DNA of 64,000 bases from Candidatus Vagococcus giribetii (GTDB taxonomy: Bacteria; Bacillota; Bacilli; Lactobacillales; Vagococcaceae): positions 62,001 through 126,000 of the forward strand of contig NZ_JAFLVX010000018.1 of assembly GCF_017316185.1 (NCBI RefSeq). Direction: 5' to 3'. Below are positions 35,799-44,266 of the stretch, piece after piece; position 1 is the first letter of the stretch, and each line of letters begins with the position of its first letter. The notes under the pieces are model-generated. The model was not told the DNA's origin, made no database searches, and saw nothing but the letters and a program-made list of their open reading frames with translations. A program made the position numbers and the translations under genes.

Positions 35799-36842
35799 AT
35801 GTCGATAAAAAGTGTTAAACCAAAAGAATTTACAATGAATATTTTAAATGGTGTTGCTTTGGGAGTGGTTGTTTCTCTAATCCCTGGCGCGTTGCTAAGT
35901 GAGTTATCAAAAGCATTAGGTTGGTCTTTTGGCCTTTATGCAACTGGTATTGCTTCTTCATTAATGCCGATTGTTGTAGGGGTTGCAGTAGCAATCAATT
36001 TCAAGTTCACACCGATTCAAATTGGTTCACTTGGAATGGCGTGTGTGGTTGGTTCAGGTGTAGCTCGTGTCAATCCTGATGGTGGATTTATCTTCCAAGG
36101 ATCTGGAGATGTTATTAACACTGGATTAACAGCTGCCATTGCCGTTTTCCTTATTTTACTTTTAGGTGAAAAATTAGCAGCCTTCACTATTTTAGTTATT
36201 CCAACCATTGTAACTGTAATAGGTGGGGGACTAGGATTTCTCTTACTACCTTACGTTAAACAAATCACTTCTATGTTAGGTCAATTTGTTGCTACTTTAA
36301 CAGAACTTCAACCAGTACCAATGACAATGGCGATAGCAGTTATGTTTGCCATGATGATTGTTTCTCCAATCGCAACAGTAGGAATTGCAACAGCTATTTC
36401 TCTATCTGGTATCGCTTCTGGAGCAGCTAACTTAGGTATTTGTGCTGCTGGATTCGGACTATGTATTGCTGGTTGGAAATCAAATGCAATTCCAACGTCA
36501 CTTGCTCATTTCATTGGGTCACCAAAAATGCAAATGGCAAACGTTGTTAAAAAGCCGAAAATCATGTTGCCAATGGTGTGTAGCGCAGCTATTACAGGTT
36601 CTCTTGCAGCTTTCTTAGACTTACAAGGAACGCCATTTAGTGCAGGTTTTGGTTTCAGTGGATTAATTGGACCAATCAACGCTTTAGCATTAAAACCTGA
36701 AGGATGGACTGCAGGCAATATTATCACTACTTTCATTGCCTTCTTAGTAGTACCAATTTGTTTAGGCTTTGCTTTTAATTATTTATTCAATACAAAACTA
36801 GGTATTGCAAGTTCAGATGATTATAAATTAGATTTCAACTAA
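35799..36842 (+). CDS. PTS EIIC-like / PfoR-family membrane protein
   Basis: 347 residues, about ten hydrophobic helices, rich in Gly and Ala. It looks like the PTS_EIIC_2 family that includes PfoR, the regulator-named protein of Clostridium perfringens: NGVALGVVVSLIPGALLSEL at the start, ASSLMPIVVGVAVAINFKFT, and the late GTPFSAGFGFSGLIGPINAL motif. It carries no EIIA or EIIB domain, so sugar phosphotransfer is unlikely by itself. It sits between E3 and E1 alpha with short spacers and its own ribosome site (TAGGAG), so it is part of the operon. It may transport the substrate or product; unproven. Confidence 0.75.
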   Translation: MSIKSVKPKEFTMNILNGVALGVVVSLIPGALLSELSKALGWSFGLYATGIASSLMPIVVGVAVAINFKFTPIQIGSLGMACVVGSGVARVNPDGGFIFQGSGDVINTGLTAAIAVFLILLLGEKLAAFTILVIPTIVTVIGGGLGFLLLPYVKQITSMLGQFVATLTELQPVPMTMAIAVMFAMMIVSPIATVGIATAISLSGIASGAANLGICAAGFGLCIAGWKSNAIPTSLAHFIGSPKMQMANVVKKPKIMLPMVCSAAITGSLAAFLDLQGTPFSAGFGFSGLIGPINALALKPEGWTAGNIITTFIAFLVVPICLGFAFNYLFNTKLGIASSDDYKLDFN

Positions 36843-36861
36843 AGAAAGGGAGCGACAGAAT

Positions 36862-37965
36862 ATGAGTAAGCACGAATTTAAATTATTTACAGATATGGTT
36901 AAGAAAAGCCAAGAAGCAATTCCATATGTTCAAATTTTAGATGAAGAAGGAAAAATCGTTAACAAAGGAATGAAGAGTTCTTTAACAGACGAACAATTAG
37001 TTGAGTTAATGAAAACTTTAGTTTGGGGTAGAACAACAAATGAACGTCTGATCTTAGCTGGTCGTCAAGGGCGTATTGGTAACTTACCTCCATCTGAAGG
37101 ACAAGAAGCATCACAATTAGCTACACTTTTTGCCATGAACAAAACAGACTTTGTGTTACCAACTTACCGTGACATGATTCCTTTAGTTAATCATGGTATG
37201 CCAATGAAGAATGCAGTTCTTTGGTACAGAGGTCATATGGCAGCAAACATTTACCCTGAAGGTGTTCACGGCTTACCTCCTCAAACAATTATTGGTTCTC
37301 AAATTATTCAAGCAGCTGGCCTTGGATATGCGTATAAACGTGACGAAAAAGATCAAGTATCATTCACTTACATTGGTGATGGCGGATCATCTCAAGGAGA
37401 CTTCTATGAAGGTATTAACTTTGCAGGTGTCTTTAACTCTCAAACTGTCTTTATCGTTCAAAATAATAAATATGGTATCTCAGTTCCTCGTGAATTACAA
37501 AGTAAAGCTGGCACACTAGCTCAAAAAGCAGCAGCAGCTGGTATCCCTGGTATTCAAGTAGACGGAATGGATCCACTTGCATTATATGAAGCAACTAAAA
37601 TGGCTCGTGAATACACAATGGCTGGAAATGGACCTGTTGTTATTGAAACATTAACATACCGTTTTGGAGCTCATACCTTATCAGATGATCCAACAAGATA
37701 CCGTTCTCAAGAAGAAGTAGATGCATGGTTAGCTAAAGACTTCTTAATCCGTATGCGTTCATACTTAGGTGAAAAAGGTCTTTGGAATGAAGATATGGAA
37801 CAAGAAGTGATTGATGCAACAACTCAAGAAGTAAACGAAGCACTTGATTTAGCAGATAAAGAACCAAAAATGAAAGTATCTCAATTACTGAAAAATGTGT
37901 ACGAAGTGCCAACACCTCGTATTGAAAAAGAAATTGCGATGTATGAAGCGAAGGAGGAAAACTAA
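36862..37965 (+). CDS. 2-oxo acid dehydrogenase E1 component, alpha subunit (PDH-like)
   Basis: 367 residues. Thiamine diphosphate-dependent decarboxylase with E1 beta. The TPP motif [13 protein letters not shown]...NN spans about 172-202; the phosphorylation-loop region [13 protein letters not shown] is near 275. The N-terminal extension ([26 protein letters not shown]) and overall pattern are closer to Bacillus PdhA than to the shorter BkdAA. So pyruvate is a serious candidate substrate even though ptb and buk follow. Two bases separate it from the next gene. Confidence 0.93.
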   Translation: MSKHEFKLFTDMVKKSQEAIPYVQILDEEGKIVNKGMKSSLTDEQLVELMKTLVWGRTTNERLILAGRQGRIGNLPPSEGQEASQLATLFAMNKTDFVLPTYRDMIPLVNHGMPMKNAVLWYRGHMAANIYPEGVHGLPPQTIIGSQIIQAAGLGYAYKRDEKDQVSFTYIGDGGSSQGDFYEGINFAGVFNSQTVFIVQNNKYGISVPRELQSKAGTLAQKAAAAGIPGIQVDGMDPLALYEATKMAREYTMAGNGPVVIETLTYRFGAHTLSDDPTRYRSQEEVDAWLAKDFLIRMRSYLGEKGLWNEDMEQEVIDATTQEVNEALDLADKEPKMKVSQLLKNVYEVPTPRIEKEIAMYEAKEEN

Positions 37966-37967
37966 AG

Positions 37968-38945
37968 ATGGCAGTTAAAAATATGGTACAGGCGATTAAT
38001 GAAGCCTTAACACAAGAAATGAAACGTGATGAAAGAATCTTAGTTTTTGGAGAAGACGTAGGAACTAACGGAGGCGTTTTCCGTGTAACTGATGGTATGC
38101 GCGCTGAATTAGGCGAAGACCGTGTTTTTGATACACCTTTAGCAGAATCAGGCATCATGGGTATGGCAATGGGTATGGCGATGGGCGGATTCCGTCCAGT
38201 ACCAGAAATCCAATTCTCTGGATTTACTATGGAAGCGATTGATGGTCTTTTAGGACAATTATCTCGTCACCGCTACCGTATGGCAGGACGAGAAGGTGTT
38301 CCAGTGACTGTTCGTTCAACTTTTGGTGGAGGAGTTGGAACACCAGAACTTCACTCAGATAACTTAGAAGGTTTATTTGCTCAATCACCAGGGTTACGTA
38401 TTGTTATTCCAAGCGGCCCGTATGATGCAAAAGGTTTATTAACAGCATCTATCAGAAATAATGACCCAGTTTATTTCTTAGAGCATTTAAAACTATATCG
38501 CTCAATTACAGAAGAAGTGCCAGAAGAGTCTTATGAAATTCCTTTAGATAAAGCACACGTGATTCAAGAAGGATCTGATATTACTATCGTTACTTACGGC
38601 GCTATGGTTCATGAATCTAAAAAAGCCATTGAAGCACTTAAAAAAGACGGTGTCTCAGTTGAGTTAATCGATCTTAGAACAGTTGCACCATTTGATATTG
38701 ATACTATTTTAGACTCAGTTAAGAAAACTGGACGTGTTGTTGTGGTTCAAGAAGCGCAACGTTTAACTGGTATTGGTAACCACATTATGGCTGAAATCGC
38801 AGAAGGTGCTATGTATGACCTTGAAGCAGCAGTTGGACGTGTGGCAGCACCAGACAGTCACTTCCCATTTGGTCAAGCAGAATCAATCTGGTTACCAAAC
38901 GCTTCAATCATTGAAGAACAAGTAAGAAAAACATTAGCTGAATAA
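37968..38945 (+). CDS. 2-oxo acid dehydrogenase E1 component, beta subunit
   Basis: 325 residues, normal length. Transketolase-like. [37 protein letters not shown] (about 28-44) and [20 protein letters not shown] (about 57-76) are the E1 beta signatures; the conserved His motif [12 protein letters not shown] is near 94. Partner of the preceding alpha subunit: it follows with a 2-base gap and AAGGAGG inside the alpha gene end, so translation is coupled. Confidence 0.95.
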   Translation: MAVKNMVQAINEALTQEMKRDERILVFGEDVGTNGGVFRVTDGMRAELGEDRVFDTPLAESGIMGMAMGMAMGGFRPVPEIQFSGFTMEAIDGLLGQLSRHRYRMAGREGVPVTVRSTFGGGVGTPELHSDNLEGLFAQSPGLRIVIPSGPYDAKGLLTASIRNNDPVYFLEHLKLYRSITEEVPEESYEIPLDKAHVIQEGSDITIVTYGAMVHESKKAIEALKKDGVSVELIDLRTVAPFDIDTILDSVKKTGRVVVVQEAQRLTGIGNHIMAEIAEGAMYDLEAAVGRVAAPDSHFPFGQAESIWLPNASIIEEQVRKTLAE

Positions 38946-38964
38946 TAAACAAGGAGGAGTACTC

Positions 38965-40551
38965 ATGGCTTATATTTTTAAATTACCTGATGTAGGTGAA
39001 GGATTAGTCGAAGCTGACATTATCCAATGGTTAGTAAAAGAAGGCGACGTAATTAAAGCAGATGACGCTTTAGTTGAAATTCAAAATGATAAATCATCAA
39101 TGGAAATCCCATCTCCTGTTTCAGGAGTTGTTACAAAAATTTTAGTACCTAGTGGTGTCGCAAAAGTTGACGAAGGTATTATTGAAATCAATACAGGTGA
39201 AGAAGTAGTATCAGAACCTGCTCCTGTTAAAGAAGAAGCAGTAGTTGCTGAAAGCTCAACAACTACTGGCAACTATGTCTTTGAATTACCTGATGTGGGA
39301 GAAGGACTAGTTGAAGCTGAAATTATTCAGTGGTTAGTAAAAGAAGGCGACGTGATTAAGGCAGATGACGCTTTAGTTGAAATTCAAAATGATAAATCAT
39401 CAATGGAAATCCCATCTCCTGTTTCAGGAACAGTGGTTAAAATCTTAGTTCCTCAAGGTATGGCTAAAGTTGATGAAGGTATTATTGAAATTGATACAGG
39501 TGTTGATGGTCCAAGTAATCAAGTAGCTAAAGTAGAAGAGTCACCAGCAGTTGAAGTAAAAGCAGCAACTCCTGGCGTAGCAACAGGTAAACCATCTACA
39601 AAAGTTCGTGCCTTACCATCAGTTAGACGTTACGCAAGACAACAACAAGTTGACTTGTCTCAAGTAACACCAACTGGCCCTAATGGCAAGATTTTAAAAG
39701 TTGACGTAGATGCATTCCTATCTGGCGGAGGCGAAGTAGTAGCAGTAACAGAAACGCCAATCGTTGAAACAGCTGTCGAAACAGTAGCAGCACCTGCACC
39801 AAAAGCAGCTACTAAACCAACTCCAGTTTTAGCAGCAAATGAAGATTGGGTTGAAAAAATGACACCAACTCGTCGTGCTATTGCTAAAGCTATGGTAACT
39901 AGCCGCACTGAAATTCCTCATGTAACTGTCTTTGACAAATTACGTGCAGAAAAATTAATTGAACACCGCAATACTTATAAAGATATTGCTAAAGAAGATA
40001 ACGTGAGATTAACATACTTACCTTATGTGGTTAAAGCAATGGTAGCAATGCTTAAAGCTTATCCATCATTAAATGCGTCAGTTAATATGGAAAAATCTGA
40101 AATCATTCACCGTGGCAACATCAATATTGGTATTGCTACAAACACAGATCATGGTTTATTTGTTCCAGTTATTAAAAACGCAGATCGTAAGAGTGTCTTT
40201 GAAATTGCTGAGGACATTGATCGTTTAGCTAAAAAAGCGTTAGCTAATGAATTGACAAGAGAAGATATGAGTGGCTCATCAGCAACTATCACTAATATTG
40301 GTGGAATGCCTGAAGCTGGCGGTGTTTGGTCAACGCCAATCATTAACTATCCAGAATCAATGATTATGGGAATTTCTCGTATTGCTGATGAAGTTGTGGT
40401 TAATGCCGATCGTGAAATGGAAGTTGCTTCAATCATGCGTTTATCATTTGCTTTTGACCACCGTTTAGTTGACGGTGTGGAAGCTCAAAGTGCTTTAGCT
40501 GAATTCAAAAAAGCTTTAGCAGATCCAAACTTAATGTTACTTAAAAACTAA
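38965..40551 (+). CDS. Dihydrolipoyl acyltransferase (E2) with two lipoyl domains
   Basis: 528 residues. Order: lipoyl domain 1 (about 3-77), Ala/Pro/Glu linker, lipoyl domain 2 (about 104-178), linker, peripheral-subunit binding domain (about 213-250, KVRALPSVRRYARQQQVDLS), linker, catalytic domain (about 290-528) with FDHRLVDGVEA (His-Asp) near 497. The lipoylated lysines are K43 and K144 in DKSSMEIP. The two lipoyl coding segments share a 69-base identical run (39058-39126 and 39361-39429). Two lipoyl domains also occur in Enterococcus faecalis PDH E2. Core of the complex. Confidence 0.95.
   Translation: MAYIFKLPDVGEGLVEADIIQWLVKEGDVIKADDALVEIQNDKSSMEIPSPVSGVVTKILVPSGVAKVDEGIIEINTGEEVVSEPAPVKEEAVVAESSTTTGNYVFELPDVGEGLVEAEIIQWLVKEGDVIKADDALVEIQNDKSSMEIPSPVSGTVVKILVPQGMAKVDEGIIEIDTGVDGPSNQVAKVEESPAVEVKAATPGVATGKPSTKVRALPSVRRYARQQQVDLSQVTPTGPNGKILKVDVDAFLSGGGEVVAVTETPIVETAVETVAAPAPKAATKPTPVLAANEDWVEKMTPTRRAIAKAMVTSRTEIPHVTVFDKLRAEKLIEHRNTYKDIAKEDNVRLTYLPYVVKAMVAMLKAYPSLNASVNMEKSEIIHRGNINIGIATNTDHGLFVPVIKNADRKSVFEIAEDIDRLAKKALANELTREDMSGSSATITNIGGMPEAGGVWSTPIINYPESMIMGISRIADEVVVNADREMEVASIMRLSFAFDHRLVDGVEAQSALAEFKKALADPNLMLLKN
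39058..39429 (+). repeat. Direct repeat encoding the two lipoyl domains
   Basis: Identical 69-base blocks at 39058-39126 and 39361-39429, offset 303 bases (101 codons), with high similarity extending over about 140 bases on the 5' side. It reflects duplication or gene conversion inside the E2 gene. Confidence 0.9.
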
Positions 40552-40568
40552 TTAATGGAGGTGTACTT

Positions 40569-41480
40569 ATGGTGTTAGAATCATTTGATGCATTAAAAAA
40601 ACAACTCTCAAGTACAAAGAGTACACCTAAGCGAGTAGTTGTTGCTAATGCAAGCGATGAACACACACTTGGTGCTGTGCTAAGTTTATGTGAAGAAGGA
40701 CTTCTTTTTCCAATCCTTGTTGGAGAAAAAGAAAGGATTATCGCCTTACTAAGAAAAATGGAAGTTCCTGAAAAAATGATTGAACGATTACAAATTATCG
40801 ATGTAGCTGGAGACACAGAAATTGCTGAAAAAGCAGTTTCTGTGATTAAAGAAGGTCTTGGAGATGTTCTAATGAAAGGACATATTCAAACAAGAGACCT
40901 ATTAAAAGCAGTTGTTAATAAAGAAACAGGTATTCGTGAATCAAAAGCCTTGTCTCATGTAGCAATTAACGAAATCCCGTATTACCATAAACTGTTATTT
41001 TTAACAGATGGGGGTATGATGTTAACTCCTGATGTGGATACGAAGGAAGATATTTTATTGAATGCTTTATCCCTAACTAAAAAGCTAGGATATGTTCATA
41101 CAAATGTAGCTGTCTTAGATGCAAGCGAGAATGTAAACCCTAAATTACAAGCTTCAACAGACGCAGTTATTTTAAAAGAGCGTTTTGAAGCCAATGATTT
41201 TGGTGATGTAACAGTTGAAGGGCCTATTTCTTTAGATCTTTCTTTAAGTAAAGAAATTGCTAAAGAAAAAGATTACGAAAGCCCAGTTGCAGGTGAAGCA
41301 GATATTTTATTAGTTCCTGATATTGTAGCAGGTAATCTCTTAGGTAAGAGCATGGTAACTTTTGGTAAAGGTAAAATGGCTGGTCTTGTATTAGGGGCTA
41401 AGGTACCTATTATCATTACTTCAAGAGGCTCAACAACTGAAGAGAAAATGAATTCATTAATGATTGCATGTGCGATGTAG
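40569..41480 (+). CDS. ptb: Phosphate acyltransferase (phosphotransbutyrylase)
   Basis: 303 residues. Converts acyl-CoA and phosphate to acyl-phosphate and CoA. It belongs to the phosphotransacylase family (KRVVVANASDEHTLGAVLS at the start, GDVLMKGHIQTRDLLKAVV about 98-116, and VAGEADILLVPDIVAGNLLGKS near 238-259, each only partly quoted). The LxKGHIxT motif and length are those of Ptb rather than acetate-type Pta. It follows E2 by 17 bases, with TGGAGGTG as ribosome site, and is paired with the kinase gene. Confidence 0.92.
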   Translation: MVLESFDALKKQLSSTKSTPKRVVVANASDEHTLGAVLSLCEEGLLFPILVGEKERIIALLRKMEVPEKMIERLQIIDVAGDTEIAEKAVSVIKEGLGDVLMKGHIQTRDLLKAVVNKETGIRESKALSHVAINEIPYYHKLLFLTDGGMMLTPDVDTKEDILLNALSLTKKLGYVHTNVAVLDASENVNPKLQASTDAVILKERFEANDFGDVTVEGPISLDLSLSKEIAKEKDYESPVAGEADILLVPDIVAGNLLGKSMVTFGKGKMAGLVLGAKVPIIITSRGSTTEEKMNSLMIACAM

Positions 41481-41492
41481 GGAGGAACTTCT

Positions 41493-42554
41493 TTGAAGAA
41501 AGTATTAGTTATTAACCCAGGTTCTACTTCAACGAAAGTAGCGTATTACGAAGATAAAAAAGAATTATTAAATAAAAATGTCTTTCATGAGACAAGTGAA
41601 TTAGCAACTTACGCAACAATCGCTGATCAATATGATTACCGTTTAAACTTAATTCAGTCATTTTTAGAAGATGAAGGAATTGATTACACACAAATCGATG
41701 CAGCAGTGGGTCGTGGTGGGGCACTACCACCAGTTGAAGCAGGTGCCTATATGGTCAATGAAGAGATGATTGATTGGCTTACTAATGGGACAAAAACACA
41801 TCATGCTTCTAACTTAGGTGCTATGTTAGCAAATGGGTTTAAAGAAAAAAGCGCTAAAGAATGTATCGCTATGATTTATGACCCAATTACAGTTGATCAA
41901 TACCATGAATTAGCTCGTGTATCAGGTCTTAAAGGTGTTAAACGTACAAGTATTGGACACGCTCTAAACATGAGAGCAATCGCCTTAAAAACAGCTCAAG
42001 ATATGGGTAAACCATACGAAGAGTCTAACTTGATTGTTGCTCATTTAGGTAGTGGCTCAACAATTAGTGCTCATGAAAAGGGACGTATGATTGATTATTC
42101 ACTAGATGATGAAGGCCCATTCTCTGTTGAGAGAACGGGAAGCTTAAGTCTAAAAGAGTTTATTCCTTTCTGTTATCAAATGACTCAAGCAGAAATCACT
42201 GCTTGGACTCGTAAAGAAGGTGGAATGATTTCTTATCTTGGAACAAATAGTGGTATTGAAGTAGAAGAGCGAATTCTTCAAGGAGATGACGAAGCACGAC
42301 TTATTCTTGAAGCCATGGCCTACCAAGTGGCTAAAGGCATTGGTGAGCTTGCGACAGTCTTAAAAGGGAACGTGGACAAAATTGTTATCACAGGTGGACT
42401 TGCTTACTCAGATCGTTTAGTCGACTGGGTAAAAGAGAGAGTTGAATTTATCGCACCTGTATCAAGTGTTCCAGGTGAATTTGAGATGGAAGCTTTAAGA
42501 AATGGAGCTTTAAGAGTTCTCTCAGGTGAAGAACAAGCAAAAGAATTTAAGTAA
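41493..42554 (+). CDS. buk: Butyrate kinase / branched-chain acyl kinase
   Basis: 353 residues from a TTG start with GGGAGGAAC upstream. ASKHA-fold kinase that makes ATP and a short carboxylic acid from acyl-phosphate. VINPGSTSTKVA (about 5-16) is the phosphate-1 motif; IVAHLGSGSTISAHEKGRMIDYS (about 181-203) and VITGGLAYSD near 297 complete the nucleotide site. With Ptb it yields substrate-level ATP from the dehydrogenase product. Substrate could be butyrate, isobutyrate, isovalerate or 2-methylbutyrate. Confidence 0.94.
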   Translation: MKKVLVINPGSTSTKVAYYEDKKELLNKNVFHETSELATYATIADQYDYRLNLIQSFLEDEGIDYTQIDAAVGRGGALPPVEAGAYMVNEEMIDWLTNGTKTHHASNLGAMLANGFKEKSAKECIAMIYDPITVDQYHELARVSGLKGVKRTSIGHALNMRAIALKTAQDMGKPYEESNLIVAHLGSGSTISAHEKGRMIDYSLDDEGPFSVERTGSLSLKEFIPFCYQMTQAEITAWTRKEGGMISYLGTNSGIEVEERILQGDDEARLILEAMAYQVAKGIGELATVLKGNVDKIVITGGLAYSDRLVDWVKERVEFIAPVSSVPGEFEMEALRNGALRVLSGEEQAKEFK

Positions 42555-42583
42555 TAAAGCTCATTAGAGAGGTGTGTTGACCT

Positions 42584-42904
42584 ATGATGAATATTCTTGG
42601 TTTTCACGACTATATTGTTGAACAATATGGAGATTTTAAACAAGTCTTACTGACAATTGAGATACCTGAAAAAGAGCTGATTTTCAATCAAGTTCCTGTT
42701 TCTTTCCTTAGTGATTATAGTGGTTTATCTCTAAGTATGCTTTGGGAAGATGCGGGGATTGAGAATCCTTTAGAGTCAGGTTTATACTATCAGTATTTTA
42801 CAACAGGAGAGAACATGACTTATGTTGAAGACGATCATCGTCTCATAATGGTTGATCCTGAAGGTAAACAAGTTATTGTCTATGGAAAAAAAGAACAAAC
42901 CTAA
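42584..42904 (+). CDS. Small hypothetical protein at the end of the dehydrogenase operon
   Basis: 106 residues (two adjacent ATG codons). No family recognised. Soluble, acidic, probably a small alpha/beta fold: ILGFHDYIVEQYGDFKQVLL, LIFNQVPVSFLSDYSGLSLS, and VEDDHRLIMVDPEGKQVIVYG. It follows buk by 29 bases with GAGGTG upstream and is before the operon terminator, so it is likely co-transcribed. It could be a chance passenger; no function can be given. Confidence 0.6.
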   Translation: MMNILGFHDYIVEQYGDFKQVLLTIEIPEKELIFNQVPVSFLSDYSGLSLSMLWEDAGIENPLESGLYYQYFTTGENMTYVEDDHRLIMVDPEGKQVIVYGKKEQT

Positions 42905-42926
42905 ATCAGGCTTGTTCTTTTTTCTT
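42884..42926. terminator. Bidirectional terminator between the dehydrogenase operon and yitT-like gene
   Basis: AAAAAGAACAA, then CCT, loop, AGG, and TTGTTCTTTTT form a long stem. A and T tracts on both sides serve the convergent genes; it overlaps their ends. Confidence 0.88.
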
Positions 42927-43796
42927 TTTGGCTTTATTATGTTTGATGGTTTCCTTTGAAAAACCTTCCCCAATAACCTCATTAACTGTTAAGATTGATA
43001 CAAAGGCTGACTTGTCAATCTCATGAGCCATTTCTTTAATTCGGTTGATTTCAGGATGTGTCGCTACACAAAAAATAATATTTCGTTCTGCATGAGAGTA
43101 GGCTCCCTCAGACTTCAAATAAGTAACGCCTCGTTCTAGTTCCTCCATGATACAAGCTGCGATCAACTCATTTTTATCAGATATCACTAAAATGCCTTTT
43201 GCGCTATAACTTGCTTCTTGGACAAAATCCACAACAATACTAAAAACAAAAACAGCAATTAATGTATACATCATTTGTTTTAATGATAAGTAAGAAAGCG
43301 AAAGTAATAGAACGACGATATCTAGCATTAAGAGAGATCTACCAATTGTTAAACCAAAATTTTTCTCTAAAATCCTAGCAATAATGTCAGTACCGCCTGT
43401 TGTACCACCAACTCGGTAAATTAAGCCACTACCAATCCCGCCAATTAAACCTGCTAAAAGGGCTGCGATTAATAGATCGTGCTCCACAGAGACACTAATA
43501 TTCATTTGTTGCCAAAATAAAATGTTAAAAGACAAAGAAAATGTCCCTATAAGTGTATAGATTAACGCTTTAAATCCAAAAATTCTTAAACCAATTAAAA
43601 TTAAGGGAATATTAAGAAGTAGGGTTGTGTATGCAGGATTCAACCCAAATAAGTTGTAAATAATTAAGGTAATCCCTGTAATACCGCCTTCTGCTAGTTG
43701 GTTAGGCATATTAAATGTTACCAAACCAAAACTATAAATGCTTGCCCCTAGAAAAATAAAAATAATATCTGTAACCATTTGCTTTGTCTTTTTCAT
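42906..43796 (-). CDS. YitT-family membrane protein
   Basis: 296 residues from ATG 43796 (GAGGTG upstream); an earlier in-frame start is unlikely. Five or six hydrophobic helices in the first 190 residues (IIFIFLGASIYSFGLVTF, NQLAEGGITGITLIIYNLFG, GGTTGGTDIIARIL), then a soluble C-terminal DUF2179 domain (AKGILVISDKNELIAACIME; VTYLKSEGAYS). This is the YitT family of Bacillota, often in several copies per genome; its function is not settled. Basic tail KAKKKKEQA. Confidence 0.88.
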   Translation of the reverse strand: MKKTKQMVTDIIFIFLGASIYSFGLVTFNMPNQLAEGGITGITLIIYNLFGLNPAYTTLLLNIPLILIGLRIFGFKALIYTLIGTFSLSFNILFWQQMNISVSVEHDLLIAALLAGLIGGIGSGLIYRVGGTTGGTDIIARILEKNFGLTIGRSLLMLDIVVLLLSLSYLSLKQMMYTLIAVFVFSIVVDFVQEASYSAKGILVISDKNELIAACIMEELERGVTYLKSEGAYSHAERNIIFCVATHPEINRIKEMAHEIDKSAFVSILTVNEVIGEGFSKETIKHNKAKKKKEQA

Positions 43797-43829
43797 GTAC
43801 AACACCTCGCCTGTTATTTTATCACTTAG

Positions 43830-43869
43830 AATATCCCGTAACAAGACTTGTGGTTGAAATATCCCGTAA
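43830..43869. repeat. Paired direct repeat in the divergent yitT-mazG intergenic region
   Basis: AATATCCCGTAA at 43830-43841 and again at 43858-43869, 28 bases apart, with the palindrome ACAAGACTTGT (43841-43851) between them and another, AATCTT-TTAT-AAGATT (43868-43883), beside the second copy. Looks like an operator array. Confidence 0.6.
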
Positions 43870-43918
43870 TCTTTTATAAGATTAGTACAGAATTAATTCA
43901 TGAACGGGAGAAGCCACT

Positions 43919-44266
43919 ATGACGTCAGAATATAAGACATTAACAAGTATTCAACAAGAAATCGATGATTACATCAATCAATACAAAGTTGGCTATTTTG
44001 GTCCATTAACACAAATGGCAAGACTCACTGAAGAGCTAGGTGAACTAGCCAGGGAAGTTACTCATCATTATGGTGAAAAAGAAAAGAAATCTACTGAGGC
44101 TTCAGCTAGTGTTGAAGAGGAACTTGGTGATTTAGTCATAGCTGCGATTATCATGGCTAATTCTTTAAATATTGATTTATCTCAAGTCATTGAAACCAAT
44201 ATGATAAAATTTAGACAACGAGACAAATACCGTTTTGAAAGAAAGGATGGGATGACAAATGATTAA
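43919..44266 (+). CDS. MazG-like nucleotide pyrophosphohydrolase (YpjD-like)
   Basis: 115 residues. All-helical MazG fold: RLTEELGELAREVTHHYG (about 34-51) and EEELGDLVIAAIIMANSLN (about 67-85) supply the metal-binding Glu/Asp residues (ExxE...ExxD). Such enzymes hydrolyse nucleoside triphosphates to monophosphate and pyrophosphate, often to clean non-standard nucleotides. The gene overlaps dapB by 8 bases, the same order as Bacillus ypjD-dapB. Confidence 0.87.
   Translation: MTSEYKTLTSIQQEIDDYINQYKVGYFGPLTQMARLTEELGELAREVTHHYGEKEKKSTEASASVEEELGDLVIAAIIMANSLNIDLSQVIETNMIKFRQRDKYRFERKDGMTND

Noticed and set aside
37733-38158. Open frame of 141 codons on the minus strand across E1 alpha and E1 beta
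   Set aside because: It is antisense to two clear genes, lacks a ribosome site and has a composition typical of a reverse-frame shadow.
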